Positions 48,899 through 59,743 of a DNA stretch of 64,000 bases are shown here, piece by piece. The translations under genes were made by a program, and so were the position numbers. The notes under the pieces are model-generated. The model saw only the letters and a list, made by a program, of their open reading frames with translations. It did not search any database and was not told where the DNA came from. The stretch covers positions 1 through 64,000 of the forward strand of contig JAKUCV010002307.1 in the NCBI GenBank assembly GCA_028386065.3, read 5' to 3'. Numbering within the stretch: the first letter of the stretch is position 1; each line of letters begins with the position of its first letter. The DNA comes from Turnera subulata (taxonomy: Eukaryota > Streptophyta > Magnoliopsida > Malpighiales > Passifloraceae).

Positions 48899-50990
48899 TG
48901 TTGGGTTTGAACCAAATTGTTAGTAAAAAAGGTGTGTTAGGCAAAGAGGAGGTTTGACAAAGCTTGTTAAACAATTACTCATGCAGGTGAAGATACAGCT
49001 CATGCAAGTTGGACACAAGCACACTTTGACCAGGAAGGTGGCACACGGCTTATACACTGGTTGGACACGCTTTTGTTGCCTATAAAAGGCTGTGAAGATG
49101 CAAGGCTAAGTGATCCCATTTTGTGCAGAAAAATAAGAAGAGAGTGGAAGAGAGGGAGAGAGAGAAGAGAGAGGGGACTCTTGCGCCAGATGTGAAGTAC
49201 AGTGTCATGGACGAGACAAGTCCGGTGGAGCTGATGAAGAAATTGGAAGATATCTACATGTCGAAATCACCTACAAATTGACTGTTTATGAAGAAAGAGT
49301 TGTACCAGCTGAAGATGCACGAAGGTACGCATGTTGTAGATCACATCAATCGCTTTAATAAGTTGATTAAGGAGTTGGGTAGTATTGATGTGAAGTATGA
49401 AGAAGAAGATAAGGCCCTGATGTTGTTGATGTCTCTTCCACATTTGTATGACAACTTGAGGAATTCGTTGTGTGTTGGGAAGCAGACTCTTTCAGTTGCA
49501 GATGTGACAGCAGTGCTGATGGAAAATTTCAAGTTGAACCAGTCTAGCAACGATACAAGTGAAGATATCGCTGTAGCAGAAGTTAACCGTGGCAGGGGCC
49601 CATCACAGTCTAACCGGTTTAGAAGAAATTCTAGATCTGGTTCGAGAGGAAGAACGGATTATGCAGAAAAAGAGTGTTACTACTGTCATAAGAAGGGGCA
49701 TATCCAGTTTTACTGTGAGGAGATGAAGAACGACATGGAACACCTGAAGAAAAATCGCAAGAAGTTCGGTGGGACTGCAATTGTTGAAGAGGATTCGGAT
49801 GGTGAACTCTTCTTGGTACAAGAAGCAAAAGGTGAGCACAAAGTTGAAGATTCGTGGTTTTTGGATTCTGCCTGTTCGTTTCATATTTGTGCAAATAAAG
49901 AATGATTTAGCAGCTACAAGCCTTGAAGTGACGGAGAAGCAGTAGCGTTGGCAGATAACCATGAATTAAAAATTCATGGTATTGGTAGTGTGAAGATTAA
50001 AATGCATGATGGTTTTGTGAAAACTTTTGGAGATGTGAGGCACGTGCCGGAGCTTGGTAGAAATTTAATCTCCCTTGGTAGACTTGATTCGAGAGGATGT
50101 GGCTGTTCTTCTCGAGGTGGAGCTTTGAAGGTTACCAAAGGCGCCTTGGTAATTATGAAGGGGGAATTGGTGGAGAAGAACCTTTATAGGTTGATTGGAA
50201 ATGTAGTGAAGAGCAATATGAAGATTGAGGCTTGTGCAGAATCAGGCAGAAAGCAGAATATTGTTGCATCTAATAAAAAGAAGGTTGGTTTTGCAATGAT
50301 GACTTGTAGCAACAAAGGTAGTCGTACATCGGCATGCAGAAGATTGAAGCAGACTTGGGTTAAGAAGTCCGAAGTTATGAAGAACGCCAAGTACAATTTA
50401 GTTCAAGGTAGAGATTGTTGGGTTTGAACCAAATTGTTAGTCAAAAAGGTGTGTTAGGCAAAGAGGAGGTTTGGAAAAGTTAGGCACCGTAAAAGACTAA
50501 AAGGAGTTGTAATTGTTTGAATTGAATTGTTAAACAATTACAACTCATGCAGGTGAAGATACAGCTCATGCAAGTTGGACACAAGCACACTTTGACCAAG
50601 AAGGTGGCACACGGCTTATACACTGGTTGGACACGCTTTTGTTGCCTATAAAAGGCTGTGAAGATGCAAGGCTAAGTGATCCCATTTTGTGCAGAAAAAT
50701 AAGAAGAGAGTGGGAGAGAGAAGAGAGAGGGGAATAGGAAGAAAATATACACAATATTTTCTTAGTCTCCTTATAAAATTAAGAAGTAAAAATAGTGGGA
50801 AAAATACTTTGGGAGTATTTTTTGAAGAAACACTTTTTGTGGATAAATATTATTGAGAAGTTGTTTGTACTAATATTTTATATTAGTGGAAGATTTGTAG
50901 TCCGTGGACGTAGGCAAGATTAAGACCGAATCACGTTAAATTCTTTGTGTCTCTTTTATTTTTGCGAATCTTTTGCAGTTTTCCCCAACA
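48899..50990 (+). mobile_element. Deleted Ty1-copia element in the B3 exon, with LTRs and 5-bp target duplication
   Basis: GTTGT stands at 48894-48898 and 50991-50995. The right LTR, 50416-50990 (575 bp), has TGTTGGG..CCCAACA ends. The left LTR starts at 48899 and matches to about 49185, then is missing its last half together with the primer-site region. Both LTRs show a CCTATAAAAGG TATA box (about 49080 and 50645). Inside is a gag-protease piece at 49288-50427: a CCHC zinc knuckle (CYYCHKKGHIQFYC) and a protease with WFLDSACSFH, where DSA replaces the usual DSG/DTG. A stop follows at 49903. Integrase, reverse transcriptase and RNase H are absent, so it is non-autonomous. Confidence 0.9.
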
Positions 50991-51519
50991 GTTGTCCCTA
51001 AAAAAATCTGTCCAAGTGATGTACGCAGACACCTGCCTGGGATTCTCCTTGGTAGCCCTTTTACCGTAAACAACTTTATGATTCAATCCATTCCCATCTT
51101 TCTCAAGTATAACATCCTTAGGCTTCTCTCCAAGGAATTCGTTCACCAAAGCAGTTGGCAGGTACTGCAACCAAACGTCAATAGTTAGCAACGACGACAA
51201 AAAAAAATTTTGATGGTAACGAATACTTTATTAGAAAAGATTGAGAGAGGGGATACAAGTATAGGTCAAGGAAACATATGGCAGAGGCGCCCTACATCTT
51301 AGCCTAGTAAGAGGACAGTTTTAGTTTTGATATAATACACAGATGGTAAAATTATGAGCAAAATTACCAGATGATTTTTATGCGATTTTTTCATGTCAAT
51401 CTTGTGTGATTCCTGGAGTATGTCTTCCCTCGGGTTCTGCACCAAATTATAAATATATTAAATACTTACATCCACCATAAATTTATTGCCATATTAACAA
51501 CAATTATCCTTAAATGCAT

Positions 51520-52250
51520 AAATTATCATTAATAAGGAGACAGAAAAGATGTGGAATTGATTTGTTACCTCGAGAACCTCCGTATTCTCCTCCTAATTCT
51601 CCTCAGGGATCTCCCTCTCCTTCTGCAGGTTACAATAATCAGCAGAAAGGAGAAGAAGAAATAAGGGAAGGGGAGGGTTTCATTAATAGTAAAGTGAGTG
51701 TGAATACAATAGCAGAGAGTTATCTGGACTCTCCCCAATACTCCAGTACCTTTCACACACTCTACCCTCTACCCGATATTCCCTACATATATAGTGATTT
51801 AACAATTAACTCTGGGTTAAGTAACCATCCCAAGTAGAGTTTATATCCACGGCAATCATACACATAACACTACCAACGACTCGTATTACACCATATCAAA
51901 GGCTAAGCAAAAGCAACTAATAATTATCAATCGACCAATCCTTAATAACGAGACACAGATGTGGATTTGATTTGTTACCTCGAGAACCTCTGTATTCTCC
52001 TCCAGATTCCCCTCCTTCTGATTCCCCCCTCTTGGATTTTCCTCTCCTTCTGCAATACATGAAAGGCTAAGCAAAAGCAACTAATATATCCTAATCGATC
52101 GACCGATCCTTAATAAGGAGGCAGAGATACTGATGTGGATTTGATATGTTACCTCGAGAACCTCATTCTCCTCCTGATCCCCCTTTTCTTCCTCAGTAAT
52201 CTCTCTCTCCCTCTGGAATTCCTCAGTAATCTCACTCTCCCTCTGCAATA
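51520..52250 (-). repeat. Tandem triplication of a small exon unit in the B3 gene
   Basis: Three minus-strand exon-like units end with GAGGTTCTCGAG or CGGAGGTTCTCGAG followed by GTAACA (donors near 51569, 51982 and 52156). They share flanking intron text (GGCTAAGCAAAAGCAACTAAT; TAATAAGGAG or TAATAACGAG). Unit lengths differ (54, 71 and 90 bp exon parts). Only the 90-bp one reads cleanly in phase 0. Confidence 0.6.
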
Positions 52251-52490
52251 ATACAAATGAGGTCTGTTATCGATCGAGTACAGAAAAAACTACATAAATT
52301 ATCCTTAATAATTCGTTTGATTAAATTATAGTAATGCTTTTGGTTCTGGTTAAACCAGGTGGATCAAAAGCAGAGAACAAAGAATTTTCTTTTTCTAATA
52401 CTTCGCTTTCAACTTATCCGGCTGATATGGAAAGGAAGAAACTTCAACGTTTATGGACAGATCGAAACGCACAGAAAATGCCTTTTTTAA

Positions 52491-54063
52491 TGAGTTAATA
52501 GTTTTTTTTGTCCTTAAACTTTGTTGATTTCGCATTTGTTGTCCTTCCTCATTTAATTTCACTCTACATGTCCCTTAACTTACTGTTTACCGGGTCACCA
52601 TGTCCTTTTTACTCTCTGCTCCCGGTTACGAGCTGTGGTGTTGACACGTGTCAATGGGGCCCACTCCTCCCATTTTTTTTTCCTTTTCTCCCGTTTTTTG
52701 TTTTCCAGTTTCTTTATTTGAAAATCCTAATTTGTTTTTGTTATTTATAAAACCATTTTTGAAATATCTAAATCTTTTTTTAATGAAAAAAAAAGAAAAT
52801 ATCTAAATCCTTTTTAATAATGATCTGGATGACCTCTCACAATTGAAAATAAAAACAAATTGAACTTTCTCTTGTTCCCAATCCTCGTCGGCATCGTCCA
52901 CGCTGCAGTCTCCGTCGACGGCTCTGCTTCAGTCGTCGTCACTATCGCAAATCAGGGTGGTGCTGTGGTGCGGGTGAGAGAGAGAGCACAGTAGCTGTCG
53001 CTGCAGCACACAAGGAGATGGGCCGGCGTAGCCTTGGGAAGACGCGCGGCAACAAACACCACCAGAACAACGTTCAGCACCACCCGAGACGCGAACAGAT
53101 CGCTCGGCAACACCTCGTCGCCTATGGTAGCAACCATCAGTCGCCGGAACAATTAGGACGATGGAAGCGTATCATGACCGTGGGCGTCTCCATTGTGGCT
53201 TCACCGGAGCACCACCTGCAAACATGATCGAGTCACGCCTACCGAACAGCGCCTCGGGTTGCCTGGCAGTCATGGATGGGAAAGGTTGCGGGCTTGATTT
53301 GCCGCCCATGAGCAGCAGCTACAAGACACCACCGTCACTGCAGTCTCCACCTTTTCTCTCCCAGTAATTGAACCCCACCGCTCGAGTCTCATTTGTTCCC
53401 TTGCCCTCCGTCTTTGATTTTGCATCTGTAAATGTGTTAATCAAGTTCCCTGTAGTTGGATTGATTGTGGATTCGAATTTATGAATGTCTGGTTGTCGAT
53501 TGATGGCGACCTGGGGTAGATTTGCTGGTGGTTCGCGGCGGTCCGACACGGTGGTGAGGTTAGTGAGGGCGATTTGGGTTGATTATAGTGTCAGGCGGCT
53601 TGGATTTAGAGAGATTTGGGTTTGTAGAGGCAAGATTCAGCCCTAGGTTTGGTCGGCGAAGTGTTGTGTGGCATGGGACGGGAGTGGGGGAAACATGGAG
53701 GGTGACGACGGTGTTGCCCTGGCGGTGGTAGTTGTTGACAGCCCAGCGGAAGCGGAAGGTGCAGGCAAACTTTAAATATCACCATGCCTATATTCATGCT
53801 TTTTTTCACGATTTACTTATTTCAACAGAACATTTTTAAACATAAAATTTGTTTTAAAGAAAGAAAAAATAATAAACAAATAGACAGATTAGAGCCCATG
53901 TGACACGTGTCAGCATTACGGGAATCCACCGGCTGTAGAGGGTAAAATGGACAGGGTGACCCGATAAATCGTAAGTTAAGGGATAACATGAGTGAAATTA
54001 AACGAAAAGGGACAACTAATGCGAAATCAACAAAGTGGAGGGACATAAAAAACTTTTTTCTCA
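52491..54063. mobile_element. Mutator-like element with long inverted repeats, probable Pack-MULE
   Basis: TTTTTTAA stands at 52483-52490 and 54064-54071 (8 bp). The paralogous block at 27.7 kb lacks the insert. The ends TGAG..CTCA begin inverted repeats of about 165 bp (ACTTTGTTGATTTCGCATT, TTTAATTTCACT, then TTGACACGTGTCA on the left). The inside (about 52860-53780) is GC-rich and gene-like in composition, unlike its surroundings. It has short open frames but no transposase. A long-TIR, transposase-free element holding a GC-rich segment is what Pack-MULEs look like. The source gene is not recognised. Eight rather than nine duplicated bases leaves the superfamily slightly open. Confidence 0.7.
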
Positions 54064-54291
54064 TTTTTTAATAGTAATATGTACTGGGGCCAAATGGACG
54101 AAGTAACTTTATTTGCCTAAATAGTAATTTATCAATAAGCATGATTAGCACAGAGCACTGTTGGATAAAATTGGAGAAATAATAAGGATTATAGACTGTT
54201 TACATATACAACCTTTATCATCAGGAGCATGCTTTAGCCTACAAAGTAGCTAATGCTCTTCCAATAAACCCACCAAGCTATACAACTGTAT

Positions 54292-54834
54292 CTAGCTATT
54301 TTCTGGTATGCGGTAGATTTTATTGCTTGATTGTGCTTCCCTGTAAATCTTCCTACTTCTCTCACTGTTAATCCTTCCTGCAGATCAGGCCAATGTGTCA
54401 GTATATTGGTCCATGTAAAAGAATGGAAATTTCACGAACAGTTTGATTCAGGGCTTACCGGGCCTAATTCTTCTAGTTCTAGAGTTGACAACTTGAGGAA
54501 TGAACACCCCAGTTCCATTGCCCTTTCTCCACAAGTTCACTAGCCATGTGGGCACTGAATTAGTAGAATGCTCAATTCCATACAAGCTGAAATAACTTCC
54601 TGCTGCTGGTGCAATTACAGACGATAATCCTTTGTGGGTGCTGCTGCTGCTGTCAGAGTTGTTAAGTCTGGTAGTCACAGGAAAATCTTCATCTTCATCT
54701 GCTGTTAATAGCAGAATCTGCCTTTTGAGTTGTCTGTAGAAAGTGTCTTCATCGTGATTGTAGTAGCCTTCATATTCTGTAACGTGGTTGGAGTTCCAGT
54801 CTCTGCTAGATTGGAGAATGCATTGGACCTCCAT
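54292..54834 (-). CDS. Small plant protein with [15 protein letters not shown] motif, member C
   Basis: Exons 54459-54834 and 54292-54377 with an 81-bp intron; 153 aa. Near-identical to member B: one longer Ser run (SDSSSST), YRQLKRQ instead of STELKRQ, and a few other changes. The frame is fully open. It arose by the segmental duplication. Its 3' side lies about 220 bp from the end of the Mutator-like element, which could affect its 3' processing. Confidence 0.75.
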
Positions 54835-55799
54835 TATAATCTTGAATTTAGTAGGTCACCGAAACAAAAAGAATTGAACTTTGTACTTGAATGATGTGGG
54901 TGTTGGTGGAAAGGGTTTTGCAATTATATAGGAGAATCAAGGTTGACAAGGTTCTAGTTTTGGAGTCATTCCTACTGAAGTTGAAATGCTGGTCTAGTCA
55001 ATGGTTCCAAATTCAGGTCCAATTTTTTGGAATGTATCTCAATCTTTATATCCGAGTGGAAGCATATTTGCTCCAAAGAAAAAAAAGTGGAAGCATATTC
55101 TCCATAGGGATCATTAACGTGTAATTTTGGAATTTAGTCCATTTCCAGACAAAATCTTAACGAACAACTTGTGACTGGTGGATGATTTGTTTATTGAATG
55201 TTACTTTCTTGGCCGAACTGGGGCGAAAGAGAAAGAGGACTTGATCACTAGGTATACCTACCTCTGGTTATTAGACTTTTCTTTAATCTGTACGAAAAGA
55301 AGTAGGAAAATGGAATCGTTTAAGGTGAAATAATTACGATCATGACAGTATGCAGTGACCCTTGGCTTTATTAGGCCGGATATTGCTTGAATTATGCTAT
55401 TTCTCTTCTCATGTACCAAAAATTGCATTATGTTATCTTCTACACAAATGATATAGTACATCTAAAGATTATATCCGGCCGTTTTCTCTTAGTTGTATCA
55501 GAGTTAATTTTGAGCAGAAAGAGGAAAGAATGGGAAAAGTGCTGTTGCCAAATGCCAATTAATGGCAATCTGAATTTGCAACACAATTTACATTTTCCAT
55601 GTTGCCTGTAACTTTAAAAGACATCACAAATGACACAGACGGCAATCATTTGCAAAGACAATTGGCAATATTATTCATTTATTTTCTAAAGTACATCCCA
55701 TCATAATCCTAAAATAAAAAGAGAGTACCCCTGTTTTATTTCTAGTACTAGTAGTAAGTGTTGAATCTTTGTTCTTGCATCAGCTACAGGTCAGTTTGC

Positions 55800-56326
55800 T
55801 TATTGCATTTTTGCTCTTTTCTTGTTCTCACTGTTCTGTTCATCTATTGCCATCCCTGTAAACAGTAGATGGAAACATTAATAAAGCGGTACACATCGAA
55901 AACATGTCAGATCTCAGGCCTTGAAAGAAAAAGTTACATACCGGGTCTCGTTACACTCTCGTATGTGACAATTTGAGGGATGAAGACTCCAGTTCCTGTT
56001 TTACCACTTCTCAAGTTGATCGTAGGAAGAAACGTTACTGATGATGAATAAGGGTTATTCAACAAACTAGAAGTAGAGCTCCCGTGTTGCAGTTCAGACA
56101 TGAAATGATCTGACCAGCCTCGTTGTGAGGCAGTAGTAGTACTGGAATTTGAGGTTTTGGTCTCATCAGGGAAATCTTCATCTTCGCCTTCTGCTATTAG
56201 CAGAATCAGCCGTTCTCTGATGTCCATGTAGAAACCATCATCTTCCTTGTAGATATCTTCACATTCAACATTGTTGTGCCTGTTTGCGGCCGGGCCAGAT
56301 TGATGAAGACTGCTGCAGAATTCCAT
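55800..56326 (-). CDS. Small plant protein with GTGVFIPQ motif, member D
   Basis: Exons 55942-56326 and 55800-55855 with an 86-bp intron in the same phase-1 position as members A-C; 146 aa. It is more diverged: the acidic helix is MDIRERLILLIAEGEDEDF and the core is [19 protein letters not shown], which lacks the WLVNLW run. The C-terminus is KKRAKMQ. The 385-bp first exon and short second exon match the family plan. Function unknown. Confidence 0.72.
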
Positions 56327-57504
56327 AGGAAACGCTGAACTGAATAGGGCACTGATTTCCTGACAGTAAGTGTTTTTGAGCTATCTATATAGGAGATGAA
56401 AAGTTTTCTTGGATGGGGTTGATGCAACTTATTTGGGAGATGCCAATCGTTTGAACATGTCCAAAAAGTAGTCACGAAGGCACATGCATTGCTGCTTAAA
56501 TTTTTTTAAGAAGGTGATTAGATGCAATGAACCAAACTAGTAAAGCACGTACAAGGGATGATATGGAAAAATAACTGATGTATAGAAATTGCTTATTGTA
56601 CCAGATGTATGTACAAGAACAAAAAGGAATAAACATGACATGTGTCAGCAGTTACAATAAAATGATTTGTTTTATTGCCTTATAAGTTTGGTTTTATGAC
56701 ATCGCGTACAGTACAGTACACACTTATCTGGCTAAAGTTCTTGTTAGTGCAGCCAATGGTATGCATTTCTTCATTCGTCTCATTAAGGTACAAATCTTGG
56801 AATTTAGACTGATCTTGGACCAAATTCAATGAAATGCGTGTCTACGTATGCCACACGGATTTTTTTTGTTGTGGCTCTTTCTTTTCAATCGCGTATGTTT
56901 GAGTGGAATTATATTATTCGTTTCTTAAAATAGCTGCATCATAATGGGCTGCTTTTTGAGTTATAATATACACTTGTCACCTATAGTTCCACTCATCCTA
57001 GCGGTGAATATGAGCATTCTATCCCAGAAAATCCTCCCTCTTAAATTTAAGTCAACAGTTTGGGTGATAACGAAGTATTTACACATAGAATAACCCACTT
57101 AAATTTGACTTCTGACACTTCCAGAAAAACACCAAATCCCCAAAAAAGAAATAGTATTTCAGTTGACCGGCCCTTTATGAAGATATTAGGTGCATGCCAA
57201 GTGATATCATCAAAAGGTGCTGCTACTGCACTACCCAAACAGAAAATAATAATTCTGGAATATTCAATTTTCCCTTAAACAGAGAAGAACATAAAAGAAA
57301 ACAGAGAAGAACACGGATGTCAGCAGATGTACAGAGTATTTATTTATCTTTTCATTTGAGAACAATTTACAATTGGTGGACGAATATAAACAAGCTACTA
57401 ACGGAGCTTAGCTAAAATCTACTTAGTCTAAGATCAATACACCTAAACCGCAAACCAACCTAGCCAGCACTTTTTGGACAGCGAGCAGACCCTAAAGCAA
57501 AGTA
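56327..57504. other. Intergenic, no gene seen
   Basis: Contains the promoter side of member D (right of 56326) and probably the 3' UTR of the PLAC8 gene (left of 57505). No other signal. Confidence 0.5.
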
Positions 57505-59743
57505 CTATCTAGTCATCCTTGGAACTATAACTGGTGGTACAAGTCCTTCATTCTGCCACTTCTCCACGTTACCTTCCCAACCTGCAAAAAGATCAACAAT
57601 GACAATCTATCATAACAGAACCATAATAAGAAAAATGGGATTAGATCCAATATAATATAGAACAGAAAAATGGGTTGTTTGGTCCAATAATAATGTTGAG
57701 TAAAAGGTTGCAAAGTTGTAGTTCATGAGTATTTTAATGAAGGGAAGAATAAATTTGTATTTACCTAGGGAAGGATCGGCCCCGCGGTTTTTGAGTTCCC
57801 TGTGCTCTTGGCAGTGAGCACAAAGACTGAAGAAGCAGTGGACGCAGTAATCCGACCATGGAACTTCTGGGAGTGACAATAGCCGCCGTAAATTGGACCG
57901 GTTCTCGGCGCCGTATATCGAGCTGGCCCGGCATAGCCGCATTCCACAGTAGAGAAGACAGGACGTCGGCCTGCCTGCTCAATGCCATCAGGACAAAAGA
58001 AAGCCCAAACTTGTAAGTCATGTTAGTTACACTTAGTCCAATAAGAGTATAACCACAAAAAAATTTTAATCTCAAGCCTGCCACTGCAGCCCGTAAACTG
58101 GGTCTAGGCCCATATCTCGTGAGGGTTTCGTCACCAAATGTTGGCCCATTTGTGACCAGCAAAGACATGATTGTATTGTACATGTTTTCACTTGGATTTT
58201 TAAGAAAAATTGACATGGTTTTGTAACTTTTCTAACAGACACAAAATTTTATGACATTATTCCATTTTTCTTTGCGAGAAACATTAATGATATTAATTTC
58301 CTGACCGTAAAAAATGTTGCGCAACCAAGTGAAGCCTTTTCTGTCATTAATTTAGCTAAAAAAGAAAACCTATTGCAAAATGAATTAACAGAAGAAAAAA
58401 AAAAAAAGAAGAGAGGTGAGGATATCAGGGATTGAATTACTCACGGGTGGCCCCTGCGCTTATAATCTCTGCATTCCGACCAAAAGTTACGCACGAGCAG
58501 AAAAAGGTCCTCCAACCTTCAAGAAAAATTAAATTAAGAATTAGAAAAGGAAATAAAATGTAAATTAGTAAGATGACACAGAATCTAGATATGATGTTTT
58601 TCCAGGAAACAAAAAAGAATATATATACATACAATTTTCGTAATCGTCGCAGCAATCACAAAGACCAGTGGTCCATTGCCCTTGAGGGTGCAGTAGGGCG
58701 AATTGTTGAAATGTTACGAAACTCCCATTATGATATATGGCAAAGGAAGATGTTGGTTGAGTTTCAGCCATTGGTGATATAGTCGGGGTAGGAGATGATG
58801 CTACCATGGCCGGGGTAGGAGATAATGCTGGCGGAATGATATGGTGATTGTTAATATGATTAGTATGGTATTGATGATGATGCATAGCAGCAGCTCCTTG
58901 CGTGGGATGGAATGGAGCTGGGGTGGCTGGCCTACTATTGTAATGGAAATTATGATGGTGGATTGGAGGTGCTTGATGGTTGTGGGGAGAGGATAGGAAA
59001 AGGTAATTGGGAGAGAGTTGTCGAGTGTGATCGTGGTGGTAATTAGGGTGCATCATCATCTGTCCCTGCAAGTTATTGTTATAAGCAAACATGGGAGGGG
59101 AAGGAGGGTGATGGCTGGTATGGTTATTATTATGGTGCATGTTATGGTTAATGGCAGAATTCGGAGGAGGATGGGTTGAAAAGGTTTGGTAGTGATATGG
59201 CAGGGAAGGGAGATTTGGAGAGGCAATCGGGTGATGAGTAGCATCGTACTGGACGTGATTATGGTGCATGGCTGCTGCTGGTGCTTCTTGCATGTTATTA
59301 TGATGAACAATAGGGGAAGGATCAGAGGTTGGCTGGCTGTTATGGTGATTGTGGGGCATAACTGCCGCGGCCGGCATGGCCGAAACATTGATAGGAGGGG
59401 GACGGGAGGTTCTCCAACTTCCGCTGCTGCGATTGGAGTTCTCCAATGATGGAGTTCGCTGATGACTAGTGTCATGGTGATCATTATGGTGCATGGCTGC
59501 TGGTGAGTCCTGCATGTTATTGTGATGAACAATGGTGGAAGGGGAAGGAGAAGGAGAAGTTGGCTGGCTGTTATGGTGATTATGGGGCGTCATTGCCGCC
59601 CGGGGCATGCTGGGAACATTGATAGGAGGGGGACGAGAGGTTCGCCAACTTCCGCTATGGCTGTGATTAGATTTCTCCGCTGACGGAGTTGGCTGACTAT
59701 CTTGGTCGTCATTTTGGTGTGTTGCTGTTTCCTTATCCATCAT
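57505..59743 (-). CDS. PLAC8-family protein with long His/Asn/Pro-rich N-terminus
   Basis: Four coding exons on the minus strand: 58633-59743, 58445-58516, 57765-57974, 57505-57581; 489 aa, frame intact. The PLAC8 domain covers about residues 356-470. It has QWTTGLCDCCDDYENC, then FCSCVTFGRNAEIISAG, and later DYCVHCFFSLCAHCQEHREL before GWEGNVEKW. Plant relatives (CNR/FWL/PCR) act at membranes in organ-size control and heavy-metal or calcium transport. They usually have a CPC motif; this one has CSC, and the usual hydrophobic hairpin is shortened. The 355-aa N-terminus is low complexity, rich in His, Asn and Pro. It holds two related blocks 77 residues apart (GSWRTSRPPPINV at 31 and 108). A second ATG directly follows the first. 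Confidence 0.85.

Larger units (their letters stand above)
48408..52250 (-). pseudogene. B3-domain (REM-like) gene disrupted by a copia insertion
   Basis: Minus-strand exons read by eye: 52156-52245 (acidic, ends ENEVLE), related repeats near 51985-52055 and 51569-51622, 51368-51436 (NPREDILQESHKI), the B3 exon 50991-51164 continuing at 48797-48898, and a last exon 48408-48601 (GNILGSIPPEGK, then a coiled-coil-like helix, end KSRKGG). The B3 part reads YLPTALVNEFLG…ITWTDFFRDN, and beyond the insertion NIEIGDTVFL and KPRFKVEL, the usual end of a plant B3 DNA-binding fold. The insertion falls between DN and NIEI. One upstream exon repeat has an in-frame TAG and another a frame mismatch. The 5' end is missing; the segmental duplication starts at 52312. 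Confidence 0.75.
52312..55501. repeat. Segmental duplication, downstream copy
   Basis: Direct-orientation partner of 27553-29168. It is interrupted by the 1573-bp element at 52491-54063. It carries gene member C and copies of the neighbouring non-coding DNA, including the A-rich micro-insertion at 55055-55099. Confidence 0.85.

Noticed and set aside
52741..52812. Another micro-insertion (AAATATCTAAATC on both sides)
   Set aside because: The similarity continues past the repeat on both sides (…TTTTTAAT), so an imperfect tandem duplication inside the Mutator-like element explains it as well.
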